Counted from the first letter of the stretch, positions 27,531 through 35,956 are shown. The stretch is DNA of 50,945 nt from Thalassobaculaceae bacterium (GCA_029212785.1 JARGOG010000031.1:1-50945); one strand, 5' to 3'. Notes: generated by a model from the letters alone, not told the origin. Made by a program: numbers and translations.

Positions 27531-28784
27531 ATGCTCGAAACGCTCGGTTATGTCATCGTCGCCGGCACCGCCGTACAGATGGTGCTCAGCCTGTATGGAA
27601 CCTGGCGGCGGGGTTGCCTGGAGCGACGCAGTTTCGCCGCCGAGGCCCGCTTGTTCGAGCGCCGGGTCGAGTTGTCGCTCCGACGCGCCGAAGCGGAGCG
27701 CGACCTGACCGTCAATGCCTGGAGCGGGTTCCGCAAACTCAAGGTCGTGCGCAAGGTCCGCGAGGCCGAAGACGTCCATTCCTTCGAGCTGACCGCCCAT
27801 AACGGCCGCTCCCTGCCGCGGTATTTGCCGGGCCAATTTCTGACATTCCAGTTTCGCATCCCGGGCCGGGCCAAACCGCTGGTTCGCTGCTACTCCCTGT
27901 CTGATGCGCCAACCGATGGCGGGCGCTATCGGATCAGCGTGAAACGGGTGGTGGCGCCGGACGATGCGGCCTGCGATCCGGGAATCGTCTCGGGCTATCT
28001 GAACGACGTGGTGCGCGAGGGCGACATCCTCGATGTGCGTGGGCCCACCGGCTCTTTCATCAGCGATCCCGCCTCCGATCAACCGATCGTGCTGATTGCC
28101 GGCGGCATCGGCATCACGCCGTTGCTGAGTATGCTGAACGCGATGTGCGACGGCCAGACCGAGCGGGAGATCTGGTTGTTCTACGGTGTGCGCAATCGCG
28201 GCCAGCACGCCTTCGCCGAACATATCGCCGGATTACGTCAGCTCTATCCGACCCTGCATGTCGTCACCTGCTACAGCCGGCCGACCGAGTCTTGCGTCCC
28301 GGGCCGGCACTACGACTGGCCGGGCCGGGTCGATCTGGCGCTGCTGAAGAACGCTCTGCCGTCGACCAACTACGTGTTCTATCTGTGCGGTCCGGCGGCG
28401 ATGATGGAAACCCTCGCCGATGGCCTGCACGACTGGGGCGTGCCGGCCAATGACATCCGGGTCGAAGCGTTCGGCGCGGCCACCGTGCGCCGCCAACCGA
28501 GCGAGCGCCCCGCTCCGGCCGCCGAGCCGGGAGTGGAGATCCGCTTCGACCGCTCCGACAAGACTCTGACCTGGGACGGGTCGGCCGGCTCGATTCTCGC
28601 CCTGGCGGAAAGCAATGGCGTGGCGCTGGAGAGCGGCTGCAGGGCCGGCCATTGCGGCACCTGCGTGGTCGCCGTCAAAGCGGGCACGGTAGATTACCCG
28701 GCCGAACCCGCCGTGGCCCCGGAGCCCGGCACCTGTCTGGCCTGCATGGCGGTGCCGCGCGGCAGGCTGGTGCTCGACGCATGA
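27531..28784 (+). CDS. Membrane-anchored flavin/[2Fe-2S] NAD(P)H oxidoreductase
   Basis: 417 residues. One N-terminal hydrophobic helix (about 4-24) is followed by a charged coil, then a ferredoxin-NADP reductase module: flavin site RCYSLSD near residue 124, nucleotide site GGIGITPLLSML near 190, and CGPAAMM near the end of that domain. A C-terminal plant-type [2Fe-2S] ferredoxin has C-x4-C-x2-C (CRAGHCGTC) and a distal cysteine in CLACM. The order FAD, NAD, Fe-S matches phthalate dioxygenase/benzoate reductase-like and vanillate reductase-type proteins, but the membrane anchor and multiheme context suggest a link between NAD(P)H and a membrane electron chain. Both flanking genes abut or overlap it (ATGA at 28781 if the upstream ATG of the next gene is used). 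Confidence 0.9.
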   Translation: MLETLGYVIVAGTAVQMVLSLYGTWRRGCLERRSFAAEARLFERRVELSLRRAEAERDLTVNAWSGFRKLKVVRKVREAEDVHSFELTAHNGRSLPRYLPGQFLTFQFRIPGRAKPLVRCYSLSDAPTDGGRYRISVKRVVAPDDAACDPGIVSGYLNDVVREGDILDVRGPTGSFISDPASDQPIVLIAGGIGITPLLSMLNAMCDGQTEREIWLFYGVRNRGQHAFAEHIAGLRQLYPTLHVVTCYSRPTESCVPGRHYDWPGRVDLALLKNALPSTNYVFYLCGPAAMMETLADGLHDWGVPANDIRVEAFGAATVRRQPSERPAPAAEPGVEIRFDRSDKTLTWDGSAGSILALAESNGVALESGCRAGHCGTCVVAVKAGTVDYPAEPAVAPEPGTCLACMAVPRGRLVLDA

Positions 28785-28828
28785 CCAAGCTGAAAGAAGA
28801 CGGAATGAAACCGACGGAGGACGCAACG

Positions 28829-29872
28829 ATGCACAACTCAACGAGCAAATCGGCCCAGGGCCGGCTCGCCACGGCAGTATCGTTGCTTGTCTCGACCCTT
28901 GTCGTCGCAGCGGCGCTGGTCGTCTCTCCCGCCGCGGCGCAGACCGGCGACGGGACGTTCAAGGTGATCGGTCCGGCCAAATGCGCCGAGTGCCACAAGA
29001 CCGAAACCGAAATCTGGAAAGGCACTCACCATTTCTCGACCTTCACCGAGCTGACCCGCAAGAAAGAGGCGAACGACATCGCCGAACGCATGGGCATGCG
29101 CCGGATCAAGTCGGAGAGCCTGTGCCTGAACTGCCACTTTACGACGGTGGACGCGACCGGTGGCGCGTCCGAGGCGGTGGCCGGCGTCTCCTGCGAGAGC
29201 TGTCACGGGGCCGCCAGCGCCTGGCAACCGGTCCACAGCGGCTTCAGCGGAAAGAAGGAAGGCCAGGAGAGCCAGGAGGAGATCGCGCTGCGCTGGCAGA
29301 AGGCCGAGGCCGCCGGCATGATCCGCCCCAAGGACATGTATAGTTGGGCCAAGAACTGCTTCTCCTGCCATGTGGTGCCGAACGAGAAGCTGGTGAACAC
29401 CGGCGGTCACAAGGCCGGCAGCGCGTTCGAACTGGTCACCTGGTCCCAGGGCGAGATCCGACACAACACTTGGCACAACAAGGGCGCCGCCAACGCGCCC
29501 GCTTCGCTCAACGACAAGCGGTTGATGTTCGTCGTCGGCCGGGCGGTCGAGTTGGAGACGGCGCTGCGCGCGGTCGGCAAGGCGACCCAGAAAGCATCCT
29601 ACGCGGTGTCCATGGCGACCCGCGTCCAGGCTGCGCGCCAGGCGATCGCCGCCCTGGAGGGATATCTGAAAATCGAGGAGCTGGGACAGATGGGGGCGGC
29701 CGCCAACAGTGCCGGGCTCAAACTGAACAACGACGCGGCCCTGTCGGCGGCGGCGGACAAGGTCGGCGCGATCACCCGCCAGATCGTCGAGACGTACGAC
29801 GGCAGTACCTTCGGCGCCATCGACCCGGTCCTGCCGCCGGACACCGCCTACAAAGGCACGCCGGCGCGCTGA
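28829..29872 (+). CDS. Tetraheme cytochrome c554-like protein
   Basis: 347 residues with a clear signal peptide (LATAVSLLVSTLVVAAALVV, cleavage near AAA-Q at about 37). Four heme sites: CAECH 52, CLNCH 99, CESCH 122 and CFSCH 177, plus several histidines (GTHHF, HSGF, GGHKAG, HNTWHNKG) available as axial ligands. The pattern fits the cytochrome c554/c' family that transfers electrons in the periplasm. The final 110 residues are a heme-free helical tail. The start at 28829 is preferred because GGAGG precedes it by eight bases and because the export signal then begins normally; ATGs at 28781 (overlapping the previous stop) and 28805 are alternatives. Confidence 0.9.
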   Translation: MHNSTSKSAQGRLATAVSLLVSTLVVAAALVVSPAAAQTGDGTFKVIGPAKCAECHKTETEIWKGTHHFSTFTELTRKKEANDIAERMGMRRIKSESLCLNCHFTTVDATGGASEAVAGVSCESCHGAASAWQPVHSGFSGKKEGQESQEEIALRWQKAEAAGMIRPKDMYSWAKNCFSCHVVPNEKLVNTGGHKAGSAFELVTWSQGEIRHNTWHNKGAANAPASLNDKRLMFVVGRAVELETALRAVGKATQKASYAVSMATRVQAARQAIAALEGYLKIEELGQMGAAANSAGLKLNNDAALSAAADKVGAITRQIVETYDGSTFGAIDPVLPPDTAYKGTPAR

Positions 29873-29883
29873 GGATCGTACAG

Positions 29884-31581
29884 GTGCTCTCCCCCGCCAC
29901 GGCGATCAGCCGCCCCCGACGTTGGGACAATCCGTTCGACCCGGATCTGGCCGTGGGCGATGTCCAGCGGATCCTGGCGGCACCGGTGTTCCGCGATCTC
30001 GATCCGGATCGGTTCCCGCCGGGCCATCTGCTGGCCGACATCGTGCGCAACGATGCCCGGATCAACCGCTACCAGCGCGGCGACATCGTCGTGCGCGAGG
30101 GGGATTACGGAAATTCGGTCTTCGTGATCCTCACCGGCACGGCCTGCGTCCTCTATGCCGGTCTGCCCGACAGCGGCCGCGCGATGCCGCGACGTCGCCG
30201 ATCGGTCTGGCGGGCGCTGTCACAGCTCTGGCGCAATTCGCCGGAGATCGAAACCCGTGCCCTGGCGCCGCGACCGGGTGCTGTACATCTGCGCGCGGAC
30301 CGGGACCGGGCCTATCTGCCCGACATCGACCGGGTGATGGCGGAGCAGTCGATCATTCCGCTCGGTCATGGCGATATGTTCGGCGAGATATCCGCCCTGT
30401 CGCGCACACCCCGCACCGCGACCGTGTTCGCCGGCACCGACTGCGAGCTGATCGAGCTGAGATGGCAGGGATTGCGCGACCTGCGCGCCCGCGACCCCGG
30501 CCTGCGCGAGACCGTCGACCACCTGCACCGCACCCGCAGCCTGCTCGCCCATCTGGCGGAAAGTCCGCTGTTCGCGCATCTGGACGCGGAGACGACGGCG
30601 CTGGTCGCCGAGGAAATCCGCTTCGAGAACCACGGAACCCAGGAACTGTTTCCCACCGGGGAGGTGCCGTCGGAGCGCAACGAGGCCCTGGCGGGAGAAC
30701 CGTTGATTGCCGAGGAAGGCAGCCTTGCCGACGACCTGATCATGATCCGCGCCGGCTTCGCCCGGGTGACCGAGCATCTGGATCACGGCGACCGCACCGT
30801 CGGGTATCTGAAGAACAACGACGTCTTCGGCTTCGAGGAACTGGTCCGGCAATGGCGCTGGGGAACGGCGTTGCCGCTGCGCTACAGCCTGCGCGCGATC
30901 GGCTATCTCGATATCCTGCGGGTTCCGGCGGTGGTGATGGAGCGTCATGTCCTGCCCACCCTGCCCGAGCACCTGTTGCCGACAGCCACGCCGGCGGACA
31001 CGCCCTCAACACCGGTCTGGAAGCGGGACGAGAGCGCCAGTGGAATCGAGCAGCCGCTGGTCGATTTCCTGATCGACGAGCGGATCATCAACGGCACCCA
31101 ATCCATGGTGATCGACCTCGACCGCTGCACCGGCTGCGACGATTGCGTGAAGGCCTGTGCGGCCACCCATGACGGCAATCCGCGTTTCGTGCGCCAGGGG
31201 CCGTCCCATGGCGACGTGATGATCGCCCATGCCTGCATGCACTGCGTCGATGCCGTTTGCCTGATCGGTTGCCCGACCGGTGCGATTCACCGCGACCTGT
31301 CCCTCGGCGACGTTCATATCAACGACGAGACCTGCATCGGCTGCGGCACCTGCGCGCGAAGCTGCCCCTACGACAACATCGTCATGGTCGAAATCGCCGA
31401 CCGCGCCGGTCAGGTGATAACCGACCGCGAGACCGGGACGGCGATCCACCGGGCGACCAAATGCGACCTGTGCTCCGGGCAGCTTGGCGGGCCCGCCTGC
31501 CAGCGCGCCTGCCCGAACGACGCCCTGGTCCGCCTCGACATGAGCGACCCGGGAGAGCTGGTGGCATGGCTGCGCCGTTGA
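29884..31581 (+). CDS. Double cyclic-nucleotide-binding domain fused to a four-cluster ferredoxin
   Basis: 565 residues, start GTG at 29884 after GAGGA. Two CRP-like cNMP-binding domains occupy roughly residues 50-200 and 215-365. The first has GDIVVREGDYGNSVFVILTG and a phosphate-binding cassette FGEISALSRTPRTATV with the key Glu and Arg, split by a charged insert of about 60 residues. The second cassette (GFEELVRQWRWGTAL) is degenerate. There is no DNA-binding helix-turn-helix. From C415 onward is an NrfC/DmsB-type iron-sulfur protein with CTGCDDCVKAC, CMHCVDAVCLIGCP, CIGCGTCARSCP and CDLCSGQLGGPACQRACP, enough for four [4Fe-4S] clusters. No signal peptide: cytoplasmic. The architecture implies electron transfer gated or localised by a nucleotide. 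The next gene overlaps by 16 bp. Confidence 0.93.
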   Translation: MLSPATAISRPRRWDNPFDPDLAVGDVQRILAAPVFRDLDPDRFPPGHLLADIVRNDARINRYQRGDIVVREGDYGNSVFVILTGTACVLYAGLPDSGRAMPRRRRSVWRALSQLWRNSPEIETRALAPRPGAVHLRADRDRAYLPDIDRVMAEQSIIPLGHGDMFGEISALSRTPRTATVFAGTDCELIELRWQGLRDLRARDPGLRETVDHLHRTRSLLAHLAESPLFAHLDAETTALVAEEIRFENHGTQELFPTGEVPSERNEALAGEPLIAEEGSLADDLIMIRAGFARVTEHLDHGDRTVGYLKNNDVFGFEELVRQWRWGTALPLRYSLRAIGYLDILRVPAVVMERHVLPTLPEHLLPTATPADTPSTPVWKRDESASGIEQPLVDFLIDERIINGTQSMVIDLDRCTGCDDCVKACAATHDGNPRFVRQGPSHGDVMIAHACMHCVDAVCLIGCPTGAIHRDLSLGDVHINDETCIGCGTCARSCPYDNIVMVEIADRAGQVITDRETGTAIHRATKCDLCSGQLGGPACQRACPNDALVRLDMSDPGELVAWLRR

Positions 31582-32399
31582 CCGGATTCGCCCGACGCCG
31601 GATCCGCAACGGCACGGTTGCCGCCGCAGCCGCCGCCGTACTCGTGGCCGTCGCCCATCTGGCGGAGACGACCCTGCACGACACCCGGTTCGTCACCGGC
31701 TGGATCCTGCTCATGCTGATCGCCGCGCTTGCCCTGTTCGAGTTGCGCCGACGCATCCCGGTGCTGCCCCTTGGCACCGCGTCGGCCTGGGAGCAGGTGC
31801 ATATCTATGCCGGATGGTTCGCGGTCGCGGTGTTCCTGACCCATACCGGGTTCGGCCTGCCGGACGGCCCGTTCGAGGCGGCACTTTGGATTCCGTTCGT
31901 GGCGGTCGCGATCAGCGGGACCGTTGGGATCTGGCTGAACCGGGTCCTGCCGAGGCGCATGCGCGACCACGGTGCCCGCGAACTGTACGACCGGATCGCC
32001 GCCCGTCGGGCCGAGATCGCCGCCGAGGCGCAGACACTGGCCATTGCCTCGGCTCGCGACACCGCGTCGATCACCATCGCCGACTACTACCACAAGGAAT
32101 TGAGCGCCTATTTCCAGCGGCCCCGCAACGCGCTTTCCCACCTGACCGGATATCACGGCCATCTGCGCCGCCAGATCCAGCAGATCCGCTCGCTCCACCG
32201 ATATGTCGATGCCAGCGGGCGCGTCACCCTCGACCGGCTCTGTGAACTGGTCGAGGCGAAGGATGACCTCGACTATCAGTACGCCGCCCAGTCGGCGCTG
32301 CGGATCTGGCTGTTCGTCCATGTCCCGCTGGCCCACGCGCTTCTGCTTCTGATGACGGTCCACGCGGTCCTCGCCTATGCGTTCGTCGTGGGGTCGTGA
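31566..32399 (+). CDS. Integral membrane protein with two H-x13-H pairs (diheme b-type cytochrome-like)
   Basis: 277 residues with four to five hydrophobic helices (about 17-32, 43-60, 78-95, 105-124 and 248-274) and a cytoplasmic or periplasmic loop of about 120 residues between the last two. Two helices carry histidine pairs with identical spacing: H79/H93 (QVHIYAGW and LTHTG) and H252/H266 (FVHVPLAH and MTVHAV). H-x13-H on two helices is the classical arrangement for two hemes b stacked across a membrane. I infer a quinone-reactive or transmembrane electron carrier joining the cytoplasmic Fe-S protein to the periplasmic cytochromes. I do not recognise a named family. It overlaps its neighbours on both sides (31566-31581; TGATG at 32397-32401). 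Confidence 0.78.
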   Translation: MAAPLTGFARRRIRNGTVAAAAAAVLVAVAHLAETTLHDTRFVTGWILLMLIAALALFELRRRIPVLPLGTASAWEQVHIYAGWFAVAVFLTHTGFGLPDGPFEAALWIPFVAVAISGTVGIWLNRVLPRRMRDHGARELYDRIAARRAEIAAEAQTLAIASARDTASITIADYYHKELSAYFQRPRNALSHLTGYHGHLRRQIQQIRSLHRYVDASGRVTLDRLCELVEAKDDLDYQYAAQSALRIWLFVHVPLAHALLLLMTVHAVLAYAFVVGS

Positions 32400-34930
32400 T
32401 GCGCGGAACGGGCACAGATGGCAGCGCCGGTTCCTACGACCGCCCCGACCGGCAATGGCGGTGCGGCCGGCTCGCCCTCGGCCAACCTTGCCCGCGTGGA
32501 CCCGATGCCGCCGGTGGTTGCCAGGGCGCGGCCGACTGCGCGCCGGTGCGACGGGGCGACCGCTGGCACTGCACGCGCCCGCCCGGTGCCGGTGGCCCCT
32601 GTTCGGCCGGTCCGCTACCCGACGGCGCCTGCTCGGTTCAGCGCCCCCCCTGTGTCCCGGCGCGCAGTCTGAGCGCCGTACGTCGCCGGGTCACTCGCAT
32701 GGTCCTTGTTGTGGTGATCGGACTGATCATGATCGCGCTGACGGGCACCGACCGCGAAGCTCTGCTGTCGCCGGGACCGCTCACTTTCCAGCACAGCGTG
32801 GTCGGCGGCTGCGCCGGCTGCCACCAGGGTTTCGACGACGGGCCCGCCGGCTGGGTCATGACCGCCTTCGGCAAGGCGCCGGAAGGCCATGGTGACGGCG
32901 CCTGCCACACCTGCCATGACCTCGGCGAGCATGCCGAGCTGCCGCATTCCCGGCCGCCGTCCGTGACCGCCGCTCTGACCGACGCAGCCCGGACCCATCG
33001 GACCGAGCACGACAGCAAAACGCCGCTCGAGTTCAGGGTGTCGGGATGGTTGTTCGCCGATGCCGATGCGCCGACTTCGGCCGTAGGGTGCGCCACCTGT
33101 CACCGCGAACACCGCGGCGTCGAAGCCCACCTCACCGAGATGCCGGAGGGCGCCTGCCAGACCTGCCACACCGCTCGGTTCGCCTCTTTCGCGAACGGCC
33201 ATCCGGAATTCGACAGGCCACTGTTCGACCGCCGCGCCCGCATCGCCTTCGATCATGCCGCCCATCTCGACCGACATTTCGGCGCCGCCGAAAGCGCCGG
33301 CAAGGCGCCGGAAACCTGCACGGTCTGCCACCTGCCCACGGACGACGGACGGGCCATGCTGACCGGTAGCTTCGAGACCATGTGCGCGTCCTGCCACCTA
33401 GCCGATATCGCCGGAACCGGGGCGATCGGACCGACCGGGATCGCATTCCTGGCGGTGCCGGGCTTGGATCTGTGGGAGCTGAAAGCGCGCGACGTGGATA
33501 TCGGTGCCTGGCCGGAATGGTCGGAGGAGCCGCTCAGTCCATTCATGGTGCGCTTGCTCGCGCGGGATGCGGCGGTCGCCACCGACCTCGACCGATTGGA
33601 GGGCCTGGACCTTCTGGACCTGCGGGACGCGGCTCCCCAGGACATCCGGGCGGTTGCGACCTTGGCCTTTGCGGTAAAGCGCCTGATCGGCGATCTGCTG
33701 GCCAACGGCGTCCAAGCGGCGGAAACGAGGCTGGCGCGCGGCGACACCGACCCGGATGTTGCCGACCAGGCTGTCACCAACCGGACAGGCAACCTGCTCG
33801 GCCATCTGCCGATGGACGTGCTCGCGGCCGCCGCCAAGGACTGGTTCCCGACCCTGGCAAGCGACTTGGCCCGACCGTTCCCGGAGTTGCCGGACACGAT
33901 CGCCGGGCCGGCATCCGCGCGGATCGATACCGCCCCTCCCCCATCGGCGCCGGATCAGTCGACGATCCTCGCCCCCTCCAGTGGTGCCCAATCCGATATC
34001 CTGGCCGGCGCGCCGTCGACAGACCAGTCGGACATTCTCGCCCCCGTACCGGACCAATCCGATATTCTTGCGGCACCGGTGTTGGATCAGTCCGACATTC
34101 TCGCCGCCCCGTCGGGCGATCTCGCACCGGCCATCGGCCAGTCGGACATACTGGCCCTCCCATCGGCCGATCGGTCCGACAGTCTAGCGCCTCCCCTGGC
34201 CGGCGGCCTGAAGACCTTTCAGGCTCCCAAGGTCCCGGCGGGCGAAGCTCTTGCCCCACCGCCGGACAAGGCTCCGACACCGCCGGTCACGCGGGCCGAG
34301 GTCGCCTCGCCGCCGACCCGGATAGAGCCCAACGTCTCTCCGGAGGACTGGATGCGGGCGGGCGGCTGGTACCGGGGCGAATTCGCGCTGAGATATCGGC
34401 CGACCGGACATACGGATCCGTTCCTGCGAGCCTGGATCGATATCGCTGCCGCCGCGCCGCGCAACGCTGACGGCAGCGGACTACTGGCCACTTTCGACGG
34501 CGCGCAGGCGCCCGGTACGTGTCTGCGGTGCCACAGCATCGACCGGTCCGAGGCCGCCCCCCTGGCCGGGGTGGGCGCCGTCAACTGGTCGCCGATGGAC
34601 TACGATCCCGATATCCGGGAATTCGTGCGCTTCGCCCACGCTCCGCATTTCAGCCTGATCGCGGAGTCCGGCGGATGCCAGACCTGCCACGCCGTCACCC
34701 GACCGGGCGGCACGGATCGGGTCGCCGCTTTCCAGGAGCAATACCGACAAGGCGATCCAAAGACCGGCGTGGTCGCCGGATTCAGTCAGCCGACCGTCGC
34801 CACCTGCTCGGAGTGCCATGCTCCGGGACGGGCCGGAGACAGCTGTACCCAGTGCCACGCCTACCACGTCGGCACCTTCACGACGCCGACCGTTCCGACC
34901 CGGATGCAGGTCCTGACTCCGCGCGAATAG
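32399..34930 (+). CDS. Decaheme c-type cytochrome with cysteine-rich cytoplasmic N-terminus and QSDIL repeats
   Basis: 843 residues. Residues 1-95 contain eight cysteines and many Pro/Gly/Arg, with no heme motif. One helix (VLVVVIGLIMIALTG, about 101-116) then crosses the membrane, putting the cysteine domain in the cytoplasm if the positive-inside rule holds (VRRRVTR before it). Ten CxxCH sites follow: 138, 169, 231, 253, 307 and 329, then a heme-free domain and a low-complexity segment of QSDIL units (about 519-601), then 708, 760, 803 and 816. The protein is thus two heme clusters (6 plus 4) on a flexible linker, anchored at the inner membrane. The start ATG shares a base with the previous stop (TGATG). 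It ends the operon. Confidence 0.9.
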   Translation: MRGTGTDGSAGSYDRPDRQWRCGRLALGQPCPRGPDAAGGCQGAADCAPVRRGDRWHCTRPPGAGGPCSAGPLPDGACSVQRPPCVPARSLSAVRRRVTRMVLVVVIGLIMIALTGTDREALLSPGPLTFQHSVVGGCAGCHQGFDDGPAGWVMTAFGKAPEGHGDGACHTCHDLGEHAELPHSRPPSVTAALTDAARTHRTEHDSKTPLEFRVSGWLFADADAPTSAVGCATCHREHRGVEAHLTEMPEGACQTCHTARFASFANGHPEFDRPLFDRRARIAFDHAAHLDRHFGAAESAGKAPETCTVCHLPTDDGRAMLTGSFETMCASCHLADIAGTGAIGPTGIAFLAVPGLDLWELKARDVDIGAWPEWSEEPLSPFMVRLLARDAAVATDLDRLEGLDLLDLRDAAPQDIRAVATLAFAVKRLIGDLLANGVQAAETRLARGDTDPDVADQAVTNRTGNLLGHLPMDVLAAAAKDWFPTLASDLARPFPELPDTIAGPASARIDTAPPPSAPDQSTILAPSSGAQSDILAGAPSTDQSDILAPVPDQSDILAAPVLDQSDILAAPSGDLAPAIGQSDILALPSADRSDSLAPPLAGGLKTFQAPKVPAGEALAPPPDKAPTPPVTRAEVASPPTRIEPNVSPEDWMRAGGWYRGEFALRYRPTGHTDPFLRAWIDIAAAAPRNADGSGLLATFDGAQAPGTCLRCHSIDRSEAAPLAGVGAVNWSPMDYDPDIREFVRFAHAPHFSLIAESGGCQTCHAVTRPGGTDRVAAFQEQYRQGDPKTGVVAGFSQPTVATCSECHAPGRAGDSCTQCHAYHVGTFTTPTVPTRMQVLTPRE
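33953..34200 (+). repeat. Coding repeats (QSDIL units) in the decaheme cytochrome
   Basis: At least five copies of QSDIL[A] (plus variants QSTILAP and RSDSLAP) spaced 10-17 residues apart, rich in Pro, Ala and Asp. Similar in design to the QSDDL units of the pentaheme protein 9 kb upstream. Confidence 0.88.
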
Positions 34931-34958
34931 CGGCAGAGCGGTCCGCACATTTCAGTTT

Positions 34959-34979
34959 GATATACGAATTTCGTATATC
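34959..34979. promoter_or_regulatory. Perfect palindrome upstream of TauD gene, operator candidate
   Basis: GATATACGAA-T-TTCGTATATC, 10-bp arms around one central base, starting 28 bp after the decaheme stop and 87 bp before the dioxygenase start. A second palindrome, CTGCAATTGCAG, follows at 34986-34997. The sites probably bind a dimeric regulator (GntR- or TetR-like size); the downstream LysR is a less natural match. Confidence 0.6.
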
Positions 34980-35065
34980 CCTCTCCTGCAATTGCAGTTC
35001 AGGGCAACGCCCGTCCACCTGCATGCTCGCCCGACAAGCAATGCCAGCCTGTGGGAGCGAAACGC

Positions 35066-35956
35066 ATGTCTATCGAGATCGCCTATAACGACGCGCCGCT
35101 CGGTCATGAGATCCGCGGCGTCGACCTCTCGGAGGACATGGACGACGCGACTTTCGCCGAGATAGAGGCGACCTATGACAGATATGGCACCATCGTCCTC
35201 CGCGACCAGCGCCTCACCCCCGATCGGCAACTCGCCTTCAGCCGGCGGTTCGGCCCCTTGGACCGCTATGTTCTGGAGCGCTACAACCACAAGAAATGGC
35301 CGGAGATTTTCGTCATCTCCAACATCATCGGCGACGATGGAGAGCCGATCGGCATGTCCGATGCCGGCCGCTACTGGCACACCGATATGTGGCTGACGCA
35401 TAACCCGCCCCGGGGCTCGATCCTCTACGCGCTGGAGATACCGCAGGAGAATGGCGAGCCGCTGGGCGACACCTATTTCGCCAGCACCGGCGCTGCTTAC
35501 GACGCCTTGCCCAACACCCTGAAGGTCCGCCTGGACACCACCAAGGCCGCCTTCAGCAAGCGGCAATACGCCGAGTTCCGCGCTCGCACCAACAAGGAGA
35601 TCGACCGGCCGTCCGGCCAGGCCTCCCAGCAGGCGCTGAAGGATCTCGGCGATGAGGACATCATTCACGACATCGTCCGCGTCCATCCGCGCACCGGCCG
35701 CAAGTGCCTGTATCTCTGTGAGGGGGTGGTCAGCCATCTGATCGGGTGGGACAAGGCGGAGTCGGACTCGATGATCGCCTTCCTGGAACGGCACGTAACC
35801 GACCCGCAATTCGTCTATCGACACCGCTGGCGGGTCGGCGATCTGGTGATGTGGGACAATTGCGCCTGCCTGCACAAGGCGACCGGCGATTTCGAATTGC
35901 CGCTGCGCCGGCACATGCACCGCACCACCCTGTCGAGCGCGAGGCCCTCAGCATGA
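35066..35956 (+). CDS. TauD/TfdA-family Fe(II)/2-oxoglutarate dioxygenase, copy 1
   Basis: 296 residues. The iron-binding facial triad is visible: H105 and D107 (YWHTDMW) and H270 (ACLHKATGD), with the 2-oxoglutarate arginine in the RHMHRTT region. Family segments include VLRDQRLTPDRQLAFSRRFG and GDLVMWDN. The start at 35066 has GGAG nine bases upstream; a GTG at 35051 lies inside that region. The enzyme hydroxylates an organic acid such as a sulfonate, phenoxyacetate or other small carboxylate. The stop overlaps the enolase-family gene by ATGA, so the two act in one pathway. A paralogue lies at 40735-41655. Confidence 0.92.
   Translation: MSIEIAYNDAPLGHEIRGVDLSEDMDDATFAEIEATYDRYGTIVLRDQRLTPDRQLAFSRRFGPLDRYVLERYNHKKWPEIFVISNIIGDDGEPIGMSDAGRYWHTDMWLTHNPPRGSILYALEIPQENGEPLGDTYFASTGAAYDALPNTLKVRLDTTKAAFSKRQYAEFRARTNKEIDRPSGQASQQALKDLGDEDIIHDIVRVHPRTGRKCLYLCEGVVSHLIGWDKAESDSMIAFLERHVTDPQFVYRHRWRVGDLVMWDNCACLHKATGDFELPLRRHMHRTTLSSARPSA

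Noticed and set aside
32399-32690. Possibility that the decaheme gene starts only at the membrane helix and the cysteine-rich part is noncoding
   Set aside because: The frame is open, the ATG overlaps the previous stop as in other genes here, and the cysteine pattern looks designed; kept as coding with the caveat given in the finding.
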